A DNA stretch of 64,000 nucleotides from Gammaproteobacteria bacterium (GCA_027459765.1 DAIDHD010000083.1:62001-126000); one strand, 5' to 3'; shown: positions 48,121-57,074, counted from the stretch's first letter. Translations and numbers: made by a program. Notes: generated by a model not told the origin, from the sequence alone.

Positions 48121-48245
48121 ACTGCCAAATCTACTGCCAAATCCGGGGGTCGGAGGGGACGGGAGGGGACAAAACCCTAGCGAATTCAGTAAGTTATTGA
48201 TTTGAAAAATGTCTCCGCCGGGTTCGAATCCCTCCCTCTCCGCCA
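48121..48245. repeat. att-like direct repeat 3: outermost right boundary with tRNA-Ser 3' end
   Basis: It carries the tandem TGCCAAATC arms, GAATTCAGTAAGTTATTGATT and the core GGTTCGAATCCCTCCCTCTCCGCCA. The core differs from repeats 1 and 2 by one base (CCCTC versus CTCTC) and includes the GG of the T-arm, so it may be the original chromosomal sequence. No intact tRNA is present. Confidence 0.85.
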
Positions 48246-48548
48246 ATAGTTACTGAAGAGCCTCTCGGCTTCTCAGTGAACGTCGATCCATAGTATTCGT
48301 CGGGGACTGGGAGGGATGACGCCGGAGCGTCCTGACGCGACGGCGGTCCCGAGGTCTGCCGAGGGACGAGCGGCGCAGCCAGCACCATATTTCAGGCTAC
48401 GCTGCATAGCCGCCGAGCGGTCAAATTTGAGAGTGGTTGCGCCGACCGGCGCACACTGCCACTTGCACCGGCTCTGAACCGGGCCGGTGAGGATCGAATT
48501 CAAGGACACCGGCGGTGAACCGCCGGTGTCCTTGCAACTAGCGCTGTC
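48246..48548. other. Non-coding interval with terminator hairpin after the island boundary
   Basis: No credible gene is seen. The perfect 14-bp stem AAGGACACCGGCGG - TGAA - CCGCCGGTGTCCTT (48502-48533) sits 15 bases past the stop of the leftward RRM gene and ends in a short T/A run. It is a likely bidirectional terminator. The rest is unassigned. Confidence 0.6.
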
Positions 48549-48845
48549 TTACCAGCGGCTGTTGGAGCGGAAGCCGCCGCCGCCGCCGGAGCGGCCGCCG
48601 GCCGGCTTGTCCTGCGCCTCATTGACGCGCAGCGAACGGCCGCCCATGGAGTGGCCGTTCAGTGCCCCGATCGCCCGCGAGGCGTCGGACGCCGACATCT
48701 CGACGAAGCCGAAGCCGCGAGGACGGCCGGTGTCGCGATCGTTGGGGAGCGCCACGGACTGCACTTCGCCGTGGGCGCTGAAAAGCGCACGGACGTCGTC
48801 CTCGGTGGCGCTGAACGGGAGGTTACCTACGTAAATCTTAGCCAT
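48549..48845 (-). CDS. RRM-domain RNA-binding protein
   Basis: This 98-aa protein has one RNA recognition motif with RNP2 (KIYVGNLPF) and RNP1 (RGFGFVEM), and a short Gly/Arg-rich tail (GGRSGGGGGFRSNSRW). Such bacterial proteins are often cold-induced RNA chaperones. ATG 48845 was chosen over the TTG five codons upstream. It is followed by a strong terminator hairpin and is probably monocistronic. Confidence 0.93.
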   Translation of the reverse strand: MAKIYVGNLPFSATEDDVRALFSAHGEVQSVALPNDRDTGRPRGFGFVEMSASDASRAIGALNGHSMGGRSLRVNEAQDKPAGGRSGGGGGFRSNSRW

Positions 48846-49138
48846 TTGTGTCGTATCCAAAAAATTAAAGTCTTAGCGAACTCAATCGGCTATTCCGATC
48901 GGGGTACGCGTCAATACACGATTGGCGCCGGCGTGCTGATGGGGTTGTCGTCCCGGCAGCTACCGACCGGTGCGTCGTGTCACCTGATCGAGGTCGATTC
49001 AGCTGCGGACAGTGCGCCAGATGAGGCGCCTGATTCAAACAGAAAGGCAACGATCGCGGCAGAGGATACCACCTGTCGCGCCCGAATGCACGGTAATCCT
49101 AACGACCGCCCGGATGGCCCCGCAGCCCGGGCACGGGT

Positions 49139-50368
49139 TCAGCCGGGTTTGCCGTCGACTCGAGGGCTCAGGAGTATCGGCGCATAGACGGCGATGAACA
49201 GCCCGAACGCAGCGCTCCAGAGCGACGCGGCGAGCACGATCACGGCCGCATACGGCAGCGGCAGACAATGCGGACCGAACACGCGCACGGCCGTTGCCAT
49301 GGCGAGCAGACCGTACGCCCAGACGGTCGGCCGCGCCGCCACGAGCGCTCTGCCCGTGTGCCCGAGCGAGGCCCGTGTCATCACGGCCAGGGTCATGGTC
49401 GCCGCCGCGCCGATCGTCAGCGCGTGCCAGTAGAACTGCGCCCACGACCATCCGCCGAGCAGCGCCAGCGCCTTGAGCGCGAACCCTATGGGTAGCCAGA
49501 GGTATGCCAGGTGCAGCACCCAGACCAGCGGCATGCGTCGCGCCGCGAGCGCACGCCACTGCGTCAGCCGGACGGCCTGAACCGCGGCGACGGCGGCGGC
49601 GACCACGCCCGCCGCTTCGCCATCCGGATGCAGGATGTCGACGCCCACCACCGCGACCATGCCGACCAGCGCCAGAGCGGTCACGCCGGGCCAGGCGCGC
49701 AGTTGCACCGACACGCCCCGCTGCTTCAAGGCAGCGCTGGTGAAGGCGGGAATGATCCGGCCACCGATCAGCGTGACGAGCAGGAGGACGATGTCGATTC
49801 CGACGAAGAGCGAGTGACGCGCTTGCGCGGGGTCGCCGCGCCACATTCCCCAATAGAAGGCGGCGTTCGTGGTCCACAGCGCCACCAGCACGAGCAGCAG
49901 GACGGCATTTCGGTTGCCCTTGTGCACGAGCGGCGGCGCTACGAACGCCGCCAGCGCCGGCAGGAACGCCAGATCGATGGCCGCCACGGCCGGCAGAGGC
50001 CAGAGCGCCGACGTCGCTATGGCAATTCGTGCGAGCAACCAGAGTCCTGCGAGCAGAGCCAGCGGGCGGCCCGCGAAGCCACGCTCTCCGGTCCAATTGG
50101 GCACGGCGGTCAGCATGAACCCGGCCATTGCCGCGGCGAGGAATCCGAACAGCATTTCGTGGCCGTGCCAGAGCGGCGGCGCCCAATCGGTGCCAAGCGG
50201 CAGCACGCCAACGTATGCGGCGGCCCACCAGGGAACGAGCAGCAGCGCGAGCGCGCCGGCGCCGAGGAAGAACGGGCGGAAGCCGTAACCGAACAGCGCA
50301 CCCGGCGTGATCGAAGGTCGGTCGCGCCGATCCTGCGCTGCGTAGTGAGTTGCGTGCTGCGCGTTCAC
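49139..50368 (-). CDS. nnrS: NnrS family membrane protein
   Basis: This protein of about 409 aa has some twelve helices. NnrS signatures are visible: FGYGFRPFFLGAGALAL near the N-terminus, LWHGHEMLFGF, GGRIIPAFTS and FYWHALTIGAAATMTLAVMTRASLGHTG. NnrS binds heme and copper and protects against nitric oxide-derived metabolites. The GTG at 50368 overlaps the DUF3079 stop (GTGA) and was preferred over the ORF-track TTG. Confidence 0.9.
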   Translation of the reverse strand: MNAQHATHYAAQDRRDRPSITPGALFGYGFRPFFLGAGALALLLVPWWAAAYVGVLPLGTDWAPPLWHGHEMLFGFLAAAMAGFMLTAVPNWTGERGFAGRPLALLAGLWLLARIAIATSALWPLPAVAAIDLAFLPALAAFVAPPLVHKGNRNAVLLLVLVALWTTNAAFYWGMWRGDPAQARHSLFVGIDIVLLLVTLIGGRIIPAFTSAALKQRGVSVQLRAWPGVTALALVGMVAVVGVDILHPDGEAAGVVAAAVAAVQAVRLTQWRALAARRMPLVWVLHLAYLWLPIGFALKALALLGGWSWAQFYWHALTIGAAATMTLAVMTRASLGHTGRALVAARPTVWAYGLLAMATAVRVFGPHCLPLPYAAVIVLAASLWSAAFGLFIAVYAPILLSPRVDGKPG

Positions 50369-50592
50369 GTCGACTTTGCGTTGGAACAACCGTCTGGCGA
50401 GGTGCGGCGGGGGTCTTCTCGATCGTCCGCGGGCGGGATCGGTCCGACCTTCATCCAGTCATCGCCCCACCATTCGATGGGGTGTGGAGAGCGTTCCGTG
50501 CCATTGCCACAACGCATGTCGTTCGCGGGGCACAGGTGCTCGCAGCCCCAGCAGATGCGTTCCGGATGTCCCGGATGAGACGGTATACTCAC
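50365..50592 (-). CDS. DUF3079 small protein
   Basis: This protein of about 75 aa contains HPGHPERICWGCEHLCPANDMRCGNGTERSPHP (segments HPERICWGC, CPANDM, CGNGTERSPHP) and WWGDDW, the recognisable DUF3079 pattern of four Cys. It probably binds a metal. The ORF track shows only a longer shadow frame. The GTG start at 50592 is the best available but not certain. It is translationally coupled to nnrS. Confidence 0.75.
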   Translation of the reverse strand: MSIPSHPGHPERICWGCEHLCPANDMRCGNGTERSPHPIEWWGDDWMKVGPIPPADDREDPRRTSPDGCSNAKST

Positions 50593-50685
50593 GTATGGCC
50601 ATTCTGTTGCGCCACGGGCCGGTGTCGTATCCGGAATACTGCGTATGATGCACGGATCCATCGCGGATCGAAGAGAGGGTGTGAG

Positions 50686-51381
50686 ATGAGCGATTCGGCG
50701 TACGACCGGCGCGCATTCGTCAGCGGCGGCCTCGTGGCGGCGGGCCTCGCCGCCGTAGTCGGCAACGCTTCGGCGTCGACGCGGCCGGTGGAGGGCGCGT
50801 GGCGGCCGGCCAGCGAGCCCAACGACGCGTGGCTCGACAAGCCGGGCACGCGCCACAGATTGGTCGTCGACACCTGGACTGCCGCGGCGGCCGAGCAGGC
50901 GTTGGGATACGTCGACACGTTCTACCGCGCCAACGAGAGCGGCTACGGCCTCGCGGCGGACGCGCTCGGCGTGGTCATCGTGCTGCGCCACTTCTCCACG
51001 CCCTTTGGCTATGCCGACAAGGTCTGGGAGAAGTACGGCGGTGCGTTGGCGGAGCTGATCAAACTCTCCGGCCGGGTCGCCATCCGCGCGGCGCAGGTAA
51101 ACCCGCTGCTCGCCAGTGCTCCGTCCGCAGGCAAGCGGGGCGGCGACGAAGAGGATCCTACGCTCACCAGTCTGGCGGCGAAGGGCGTACGTTTCGCGGT
51201 CTGTGCCGCTGCGACCGCCAACCTGGCACAGATTCTCGCCAAGTCCGGCGGCAACGCGGCGGCCATCGAAGCGGAACTGAAGGCCAATCTGGTGCCCGGC
51301 GCGGTGCTGATGGCCTCTGGCGTGGTCGCCGTCAATCGAGCGCAGGAGTACGGCTACGCGTTCATGTCCGTCGTGGCCTGA
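50686..51381 (+). CDS. Tat-signal DsrE-like protein
   Basis: This 231-aa protein starts at ATG 50686, preceded by AGAGAGGGTG. The twin-arginine motif YDRRAFVSGGLVAAGLAAV indicates export of a folded protein. The C-terminal half (KGVRFAVCAAATANLAQIL ... LMASGVVAVNRAQEYGYAFM) has the Cys position and closing helix of DsrE-like sulfurtransferase folds. It lies 57 bases before the third tolC gene and may be its operon partner. The DsrE call is tentative. Confidence 0.65.
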   Translation: MSDSAYDRRAFVSGGLVAAGLAAVVGNASASTRPVEGAWRPASEPNDAWLDKPGTRHRLVVDTWTAAAAEQALGYVDTFYRANESGYGLAADALGVVIVLRHFSTPFGYADKVWEKYGGALAELIKLSGRVAIRAAQVNPLLASAPSAGKRGGDEEDPTLTSLAAKGVRFAVCAAATANLAQILAKSGGNAAAIEAELKANLVPGAVLMASGVVAVNRAQEYGYAFMSVVA

Positions 51382-51438
51382 GGCGCCGCCAAGCCGCCAC
51401 GGGCCCGTTCAATGGGACAGCAACTGTTCGCGGGGGCA

Positions 51439-52896
51439 ATGGACGTGACTTGGTGCAGGCGTCTGATTGCGTTTGCCGTGTTGGGGCTCGCCGGCTGCGC
51501 GACGCCGCCGCTCGAGCGCATGCAAGACGCGGCCGGCGGGCTCTACGGGGCACGATCCGGCGTGCCCGGCGTGACGACGTCGGCAGTGATGGTGTCCGCA
51601 AGTGCGGCCGACGGCGAGACGGATCCGCGTGTGGCCGCGCTGCTCGCCGCACCGCTCACGGCCGACGCGGCCGTGCAGGTGGCGCTGCTGCAGAACCCGC
51701 GCGTCCAGGGCCTCTACGCGGAGCTCGGGATCGCCCGGGCGGACCTGTACGACGCAGTTCACCTGTCGAATCCCGTCCTCGGTTACGTGGGGCTCGGCGG
51801 CGGCGGCGACGGCGGGCGGGTCGACTGGAGCCTGTCGCAGAATTTCACGGAGATCGTCTTCCAAAGGTACCGCAAGCAGGGCGCCGAGAGCCGCGTGCTG
51901 CGCGCCGAGCAACGGGTCGCCGGGGGGCTCCTCGGACTGGAGGCCGACGTCAGGTCCGCGTACGTTCGCTACGTGGGCAGCCGGACGATCGCCGGCCTGC
52001 GCGAGCACATCGCACAAGACACCGGGGTGTCCGCGAATTACGGTCAGCAGCTGTTCGCTGCCGGCAACATCAACCAGTTGCAGCTATCGCGGCTACGGGA
52101 GGCCGCGGATCTCGCGCGCACAGAGGCGCTGCGCGCACGGTCGGCCGAAATCGGCGACCGCAACGCTCTGCTCACCTTGCTGGGCCTGCGCAGCGACGCA
52201 CGGGTGGAGTTCGCCGGCGAGTACGCGTTGCCCGAGGAGCAGACGCCTGTGCTCGAGGAGCTGCAGCGCTGGGCGCTCGACAACCGCCTCGACTTGGCCA
52301 GCGCCCGGGAGGCGCTTCGATTCGCCGAAGTTGCGCGCACGCACGCGCGCCGCTGGCGCTGGCTCGGCGAGTCGAGCATCGGCGTGGCGACGGAGCACGA
52401 CGGGGCCTTCGGTGCCGTGCCGCCGGAGACTCTGGTCGGCCCGAGCGCGAGTCTCGCCCTGCCACTGTTCAACCGAGGCGAGGGATCCGTCGATCGGGCG
52501 CAGGCCGCGGTGCAGGCGCTCGGCGCCGACGTGCGTGCACTGACGCTGTCGATCGAGAACGACGTCGCCACGCGCGTGGCGGAGTTGGCGGCGGCGCGCG
52601 CCGCCTTCGACGTCTATCGCGGCAAACTCGTCCCCGAGCAGCGCGCCATCGTGGCGGAGAGCCGCAGGCAGCAAAACTACATGCTCATCGGCGCCTTCGA
52701 AGTGCTCGCTGCGCAGGCGCATCAGTATGCGGGCTACCAGGCATACATCGAGGCGCTGCGCGACTACTGGACCGCCCGCGTCGATCTCGCACGCGCCACC
52801 GGCGGGCGTTTCCCGGGTTTCGCCGGTCCGGGTGCGTCCGGTGCGCGCGTCGACCCGTTGACCGATCTTGACCCGAGTTTCGGAGCAAAGCCATGA
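51439..52896 (+). CDS. TolC-family outer-membrane efflux lipoprotein, copy 3
   Basis: This protein of about 485 aa is homologous to copies 1 and 2 but clearly diverged. Conserved are VDWSLSQNFTEIVF, NRLDLASAREALRFAEVART, RQQNYMLIGAFEVLAAQ and lipobox GLAGC. ATG 51439 gives a 20-residue lipoprotein signal, and ATG 51412 is the alternative. The stop overlaps the multicopper oxidase start (ATGA), as in the other copies. Confidence 0.88.
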   Translation: MDVTWCRRLIAFAVLGLAGCATPPLERMQDAAGGLYGARSGVPGVTTSAVMVSASAADGETDPRVAALLAAPLTADAAVQVALLQNPRVQGLYAELGIARADLYDAVHLSNPVLGYVGLGGGGDGGRVDWSLSQNFTEIVFQRYRKQGAESRVLRAEQRVAGGLLGLEADVRSAYVRYVGSRTIAGLREHIAQDTGVSANYGQQLFAAGNINQLQLSRLREAADLARTEALRARSAEIGDRNALLTLLGLRSDARVEFAGEYALPEEQTPVLEELQRWALDNRLDLASAREALRFAEVARTHARRWRWLGESSIGVATEHDGAFGAVPPETLVGPSASLALPLFNRGEGSVDRAQAAVQALGADVRALTLSIENDVATRVAELAAARAAFDVYRGKLVPEQRAIVAESRRQQNYMLIGAFEVLAAQAHQYAGYQAYIEALRDYWTARVDLARATGGRFPGFAGPGASGARVDPLTDLDPSFGAKP

Positions 52897-54236
52897 CCGT
52901 TTCACGCCGCTCCTTGTTGCGCGCCGCCGGCACCGCCGCGCTCGGCACCGCCGCGCTCGGCGTCGCCGCCGAAGGCGCGACGGCCGCCGCGACGCCGGAA
53001 ACGGCACTGAGCCCGCCGTTGCGCCGGCGCGCTGCGGCCGGATCGGTGCGGACCCTGAACGGCTGGAGCCTGCCGTTCAGGATGGACGGCGGGGTCAAGG
53101 AGTTTCATCTGGTCGCGGAGGAAGTGGAGCACGAGTTCGCACCGGGCTGCCGGGCCAAGTGCTGGGGTTACAACGGCAGTACGCCCGGGCCCACGCTCGA
53201 GGCCGTGGAGGGGGATCGGGTGCGCGTGCTGGTCACGAACCGCCTGCCTGAACCCACGTCGATACACTGGCACGGCGTGTTGCTGCCGTCGGGAATGGAT
53301 GGTGTCAGCGGCCTCTCGCAGCCGGCCATCGGTCCGGGCGAGACCTTCGCATACGAGTTCACGCTCAGGCAGCACGGCACCCACATGTATCACCCCCACG
53401 CCGACGAGATGACACAGATGGCGGTGGGCATGATGGGCATGTTCATCATCCACCCGGCCGGTCACGAGCACGAACCGATCGACCGGGAATTCGCCTTCCT
53501 GCTGCACAATTGGGCGCTGCGACCCGGAACGTTCCGGCCGGATCCGTCGATCATGCTGGAATTCGACCTGTGGACGTTCAACGGCAAGGTCTTCCCCGCG
53601 ATCGAACCGCTGGTGGTGCGCGCCGGCGAACGGGTGCGTGTGCGCATCGGCAATCTCTCCATGTGGAACCACCCCGTCCACCTGCACGGCCACCAGTTCG
53701 AGGTCACGGGATCGGACGGGGGCCGGTGGCCCAAGGAACGCTGGCGGCGCGAGGTCACCGAGATCGTGGGGGTGGGGCAGACGCGCGACATCGAGTTCGT
53801 GGCGGCGCCGGGCGACTGGGCGTTGCACTGTCACATGTCTCATCACACCATGAACGCCATGGGTCACGGCATTCCGAACGTGCTGGGAGCGAACATCGCG
53901 GCTGCCGACCAGGATCTCGCCGCGCTCCTGCCGGGGATGATGAACATGGGCGCCGACGGCATGTACAAACACGAACAGCACGTCGAGATGATGGGACTTC
54001 AGGGACCGGCGAATACCTTGCCCATGATGGGCGGCCGCGGTCCGTACGGTCCGCTGGGCATGGGCGGCATGTTCACGGTCGTCAAGGCGCGCGCCGGCCT
54101 GGCGGCCGACGACTATCGCGACCCCGGCTGGTACGCCGCACCGGCGCAAACCATGGCGAAGCGCGTCAGCGAGGACCCGGATTTCGGAACTCCCGTGCGC
54201 CGTTCGCCGGCGTCGCCAGCGACGGGGTCGTCATGA
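52893..54236 (+). CDS. Tat-exported multicopper oxidase, copy 3
   Basis: This 447-aa enzyme has Tat signal MTVSRRSLLRAAGTAALG and copper motifs IHWHG, HMYHPHADEM, HPVHLHGHQF and HCHMSHHTMNAMGH. The Met-rich tail (MMNMGADGM, MMGG, MGMGGM) is retained. It is longer than copies 1 and 2 by insertions after the signal and at the C-terminus. It is coupled to tolC upstream and copC downstream. Confidence 0.9.
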   Translation: MTVSRRSLLRAAGTAALGTAALGVAAEGATAAATPETALSPPLRRRAAAGSVRTLNGWSLPFRMDGGVKEFHLVAEEVEHEFAPGCRAKCWGYNGSTPGPTLEAVEGDRVRVLVTNRLPEPTSIHWHGVLLPSGMDGVSGLSQPAIGPGETFAYEFTLRQHGTHMYHPHADEMTQMAVGMMGMFIIHPAGHEHEPIDREFAFLLHNWALRPGTFRPDPSIMLEFDLWTFNGKVFPAIEPLVVRAGERVRVRIGNLSMWNHPVHLHGHQFEVTGSDGGRWPKERWRREVTEIVGVGQTRDIEFVAAPGDWALHCHMSHHTMNAMGHGIPNVLGANIAAADQDLAALLPGMMNMGADGMYKHEQHVEMMGLQGPANTLPMMGGRGPYGPLGMGGMFTVVKARAGLAADDYRDPGWYAAPAQTMAKRVSEDPDFGTPVRRSPASPATGSS

Positions 54237-54589
54237 AGCCGTCGACACTCGCACTCGTCCTCGTCTGCGCCGCATTCAGCGCCAGCGCCGCCGCTCACGC
54301 CCATCTGCATGCCTCGGTGCCTGCCGACCACGCCACCGTGTCGGCGGCGCCGAGGCAGTTGAGCCTCGCGTTCAATGAATCCGTGGTGCTGACCGCGCTG
54401 ACCATCCAGAAGGGCGATTCGGCACCAACCCGGCTCGGACCGCTGGCGGACGCCGGCGCCGCGGAATTCAAATTCGAACTTCCCTCCCTCGACGACGGTA
54501 GCTACGTCGTCAAGTGGCGCGCCATCAGTGCCGATGGGCACATCATGGCCGGAAAATTCACGTTCACGGTCCGATCTGCGGCGCCCTGA
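54233..54589 (+). CDS. copC: Periplasmic copper-binding protein CopC, copy 3
   Basis: This 118-aa CopC has a signal peptide (LALVLVCAAFSASAAAHA), mature HAHLHAS and C-terminal SADGHIMAG. The ATG at 54233 overlaps the multicopper oxidase stop, whereas copies 1 and 2 have a gap here. The ORF-track 359-aa frame is an accidental upstream extension. Confidence 0.92.
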   Translation: MKPSTLALVLVCAAFSASAAAHAHLHASVPADHATVSAAPRQLSLAFNESVVLTALTIQKGDSAPTRLGPLADAGAAEFKFELPSLDDGSYVVKWRAISADGHIMAGKFTFTVRSAAP

Positions 54590-54640
54590 GACGACGTTGC
54601 GCCGGGATCGCGGGGCGTCGCCCGCTTGCGGGAACCTGAC

Positions 54641-55504
54641 ATGACCCTGGACGCGGCATCGATCGCGTTGCAGGCGATCGCATACCTCGCGTTGCTGCAG
54701 GCGGCTGGCGGGGTGATGTACCTCGGGTCCGTGGGCGCACCCATGAGGGCAGGGCGGGAGGCGGTGGTGGCGCTGATCCGGCGTGCGGCGGCGCTCGGCA
54801 TCGCGGCCGCGCTGATGCACGCCGCGTTCGAGGCTGGACGCATGGCCGGAGAATTCGCCGGCATGGCGGACGGCCGCTTGCAGCGGTTGGTGTGGTTCGG
54901 ACCCGCCGGTGAGGCCACCGTTGTGCGTGCCGCGGCGCTGACGATCCTCGCGATGCGCTGGAATCACGGGGCCGCGCGGATCGGGACGGTTCGAACCGCC
55001 GCCGCCGTCCTCGCCGTCCTGTCGCTGTTGACGGTCGGGCACACCGCGACGAATCCGGCACGCGGCGTGCTCGCGCCGCTGCTCGCGCTGCACCTGCTGG
55101 TGGCGGCGTGGTGGTTCGGTTCGCTGTTGCCGCTCGCCTGTGCGGCCCGCCTCGAAATGCCCGACACCGCAGGCCGCTGCGTACACCGATTCTCGGTCGT
55201 GGCCGGTTGGCTGGTGCCGTGCATGGCAGTCGCGGGTCTCGCCTTGGCCTGGCTGCTCACCGGCGGGCGATTCGATGGCACCCAGCCGTACGATCTGGCG
55301 CTGCTCGCCAAGGCGGCCGGCTTCTCCTCGGCGCTGGCGCTCGCGGCGCTCAACCGCTGGCGACTGGCACCCGCGCTCGCGAGCGGGCGGCCGCAGGCGG
55401 TACGCCGGTTCGGTCTCAGCCTGGTAGTGGAGACGGTCCTGCTCGCCGCGGTCGTGGTCGTGACCGCGGCCATGACCAGCCTCTTCTCGCCGGAATCGGC
55501 CTAG
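54641..55504 (+). CDS. copD: Copper resistance membrane protein CopD, copy 3
   Basis: This 287-aa multi-helix protein has the CopD pattern (LTVGHTATNPARGVL, HLLVAAWWFGSLLPLA). The usual HEPRW after the SH motif is replaced, so it is more diverged than the other copper genes of this operon. ATG 54641 was chosen. It is the last gene of the operon: no 148-aa gene follows, and the stop overlaps the convergent arsR-family stop by 4 bp. Confidence 0.87.
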   Translation: MTLDAASIALQAIAYLALLQAAGGVMYLGSVGAPMRAGREAVVALIRRAAALGIAAALMHAAFEAGRMAGEFAGMADGRLQRLVWFGPAGEATVVRAAALTILAMRWNHGAARIGTVRTAAAVLAVLSLLTVGHTATNPARGVLAPLLALHLLVAAWWFGSLLPLACAARLEMPDTAGRCVHRFSVVAGWLVPCMAVAGLALAWLLTGGRFDGTQPYDLALLAKAAGFSSALALAALNRWRLAPALASGRPQAVRRFGLSLVVETVLLAAVVVVTAAMTSLFSPESA

Positions 55505-55944
55505 GGAAGATCGTCCTCGGCGGTGCGGCGCGCGGTCTTGCCGGGCTTGCGTGCCGCCGCCCGTGCGGGCCGCTCCGCCTTCGGGCGAAACGCGCGCAGT
55601 GTTTCCACGTGGTGCTGCAGACGCAGTGCGATCCGATCACAAACCAGATCGCAGAGGTCGTAGACCACCTCGTCCGCGATGCGGTAGTAGGCGGCCGTGC
55701 CCCGTGCGTGGCGGGCCACGAAGCCCAGGCGCGCGAGCACGCCGAGGTGCTTTGAGACGTTCGCCTGGCTGCAGTCGAGCCGCGCCGTCAGCTCGTTCAC
55801 GTTCCGCGGTCCCGAGCGCAGCTCGTTCAGGATCCGCAGGCGCAGCGGCTCCGACAGCGCCTGGAAGTAGGCGGCCACGTGCGGCAGGGCGAGCGGATCG
55901 AGCTGATTCAACTTCTTGCAGAGACGGCGGCCATCGGTGCGCAC
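55501..55944 (-). CDS. ArsR-family regulator divergent from an RND operon
   Basis: This 147-aa winged-helix protein has recognition helix CSQANVSKHLGVL and a later helix VVYDLCDLVCDRI with two Cys four apart. A basic C-terminal tail (RKPGKTARRTAEDD) is unusual. Cys in both the recognition helix region and LCDLVCD recall thiol- or persulfide-sensing members of the family, though metal sensing is equally possible. It starts at GTG 55944, divergent from the RND adaptor gene. Confidence 0.85.
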   Translation of the reverse strand: MRTDGRRLCKKLNQLDPLALPHVAAYFQALSEPLRLRILNELRSGPRNVNELTARLDCSQANVSKHLGVLARLGFVARHARGTAAYYRIADEVVYDLCDLVCDRIALRLQHHVETLRAFRPKAERPARAAARKPGKTARRTAEDDLP

Positions 55945-55961
55945 AGGATAGCATCTCCACC

Positions 55962-55995
55962 TATTGAAACGTCAATAACTATACAGTAATATAGT
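55962..55995. promoter_or_regulatory. Two operator dyads between arsR-family gene and RND operon
   Basis: TATTGA-N4-TCAATA (55962-55977) and ACTATA-N6-TATAGT (55978-55995) lie back to back in a distinctly AT-rich gap. Both are perfect inverted repeats. They are probable binding sites for the ArsR-family protein and overlap likely -10 regions of both directions. Confidence 0.65.
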
Positions 55996-56018
55996 CACAA
56001 AGCATAGGAAAAACCGCG

Positions 56019-57074
56019 ATGCGCAAGCTAGTTCGATGGACTCTTCCCGCTCTGGTCGGTGTGGTCGGTTTGCCCCTGGCGGCCGCGGCTGCGGACCAGC
56101 CCGACACCCTGGTGATCGGGGCCGGATCGGCGCCGCCGAGGCTGGTCGCGCCGGGCCAGGTGGAGGCCGTGCGACAGGCGCAACTCGCGGCGCAGGCCTC
56201 GGGGCGGATCACCGAGGTGTTGGTGCGTAGCGGTGAGATGGTTCGCCAGGGCCAGGTATTGCTGCGCATCGACTCTCCCGCTGCGCAAGCGGCGGCGGCC
56301 GAAGGTGACGCGCAGGCGGGAGCGGCCGCTGCGCAGGCGGCGAGCGCGCGCGCGGATTTCGCCCGCAGCCAGCGCTTGCACGACAAGGGCTACATCAGCG
56401 ATGCCGCCTTCGAACGCGCGCGCGCGCAGCTGCAGGCCGTCGAGGCCCAGGCGGCGGCCTCCGCGGCGCACGCCAAGGCGGCGCGCACGTCGGCGAGTTG
56501 GGAGGCGTTGCGCGCTCCCTACGACGGCCGCGTGACCGCCGTGCGCGTCGCGGCCGGTGATCTGGCCTCGCCGGGCGAACCGCTGGTGAGCGTCTATGCA
56601 CCCGGCGCCATGCGGGTCATCGCCGACGTGCCCACCGACGTCGCGGGCCGTCTGGCGACCGACAGGCCGGTGCAGCTTGCCTACCAGGCGGGGGCTTGCG
56701 CACGCGCACCGACGCAGGTGGACTCCTGGGTGGTGGTGCCCGCCGTCGATCCGCGCAGCCGCAGCGTCGGAGTGCGTGTCGAAATCGCCGCCGCGCCGGA
56801 CTGCCTGCCGGGAACCCTGGTGCAAGTGAGTGTGCCGCTGCGAGGCACGCAGTCGATACTTTTGGTGCCGCCGGCCGCGGTTATTCGACGCGGCGAACTG
56901 CAGGCCGTGTACGTGGTCGGCACGGACGGGCGCGTGTCCTTGCGGCAGATCCGGCTCGGCGAGTCGCGTGCGGACGGAATCGAGGTGCTCGCCGGCCTCG
57001 ACCCCGGCGAACGGATCGTGCGCGACGTCACTCGTCTGCGGGTGCCGGCCGCCGGGCGGGGTGAGCTGCCGTGA
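56019..57074 (+). CDS. RND efflux periplasmic adaptor
   Basis: This 351-aa membrane-fusion protein has a signal peptide ending LAAAAA, a lipoyl half-motif (GRITEVLVRSGEMVRQGQVLL), an Ala-rich coiled-coil hairpin and APYDGRVTAVRVAAGDLASPG. No heavy-metal-binding domain is seen, so substrate type is not indicated. Its stop overlaps the permease start. Confidence 0.9.
   Translation: MRKLVRWTLPALVGVVGLPLAAAAADQPDTLVIGAGSAPPRLVAPGQVEAVRQAQLAAQASGRITEVLVRSGEMVRQGQVLLRIDSPAAQAAAAEGDAQAGAAAAQAASARADFARSQRLHDKGYISDAAFERARAQLQAVEAQAAASAAHAKAARTSASWEALRAPYDGRVTAVRVAAGDLASPGEPLVSVYAPGAMRVIADVPTDVAGRLATDRPVQLAYQAGACARAPTQVDSWVVVPAVDPRSRSVGVRVEIAAAPDCLPGTLVQVSVPLRGTQSILLVPPAAVIRRGELQAVYVVGTDGRVSLRQIRLGESRADGIEVLAGLDPGERIVRDVTRLRVPAAGRGELP

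Larger units (their letters stand above)
45176..48245. mobile_element. Mini-island (~3 kb): integrase, toxin-antitoxin, DUF6933
   Basis: The element is bounded by att repeats 2 and 3, with an integrase of the same family as the large island in the same position and orientation. Cargo is only a toxin-antitoxin pair and a small protein. It looks like a minimal member of the island family or a remnant after deletion. Boundaries are inferred from the repeats. Confidence 0.7.

Noticed and set aside
48121-48245. Possible complete tRNA-Ser gene
   Set aside because: Only the T-arm/acceptor 3' part is present. No matching 5' acceptor half, D-arm or anticodon stem precedes it at any of the three repeats.
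50799-52871. 690-aa plus-strand ORF over the DsrE-like and tolC genes
   Set aside because: It is Arg/Ala/Gly-rich, out of frame with two genes that have clear signals and motifs.
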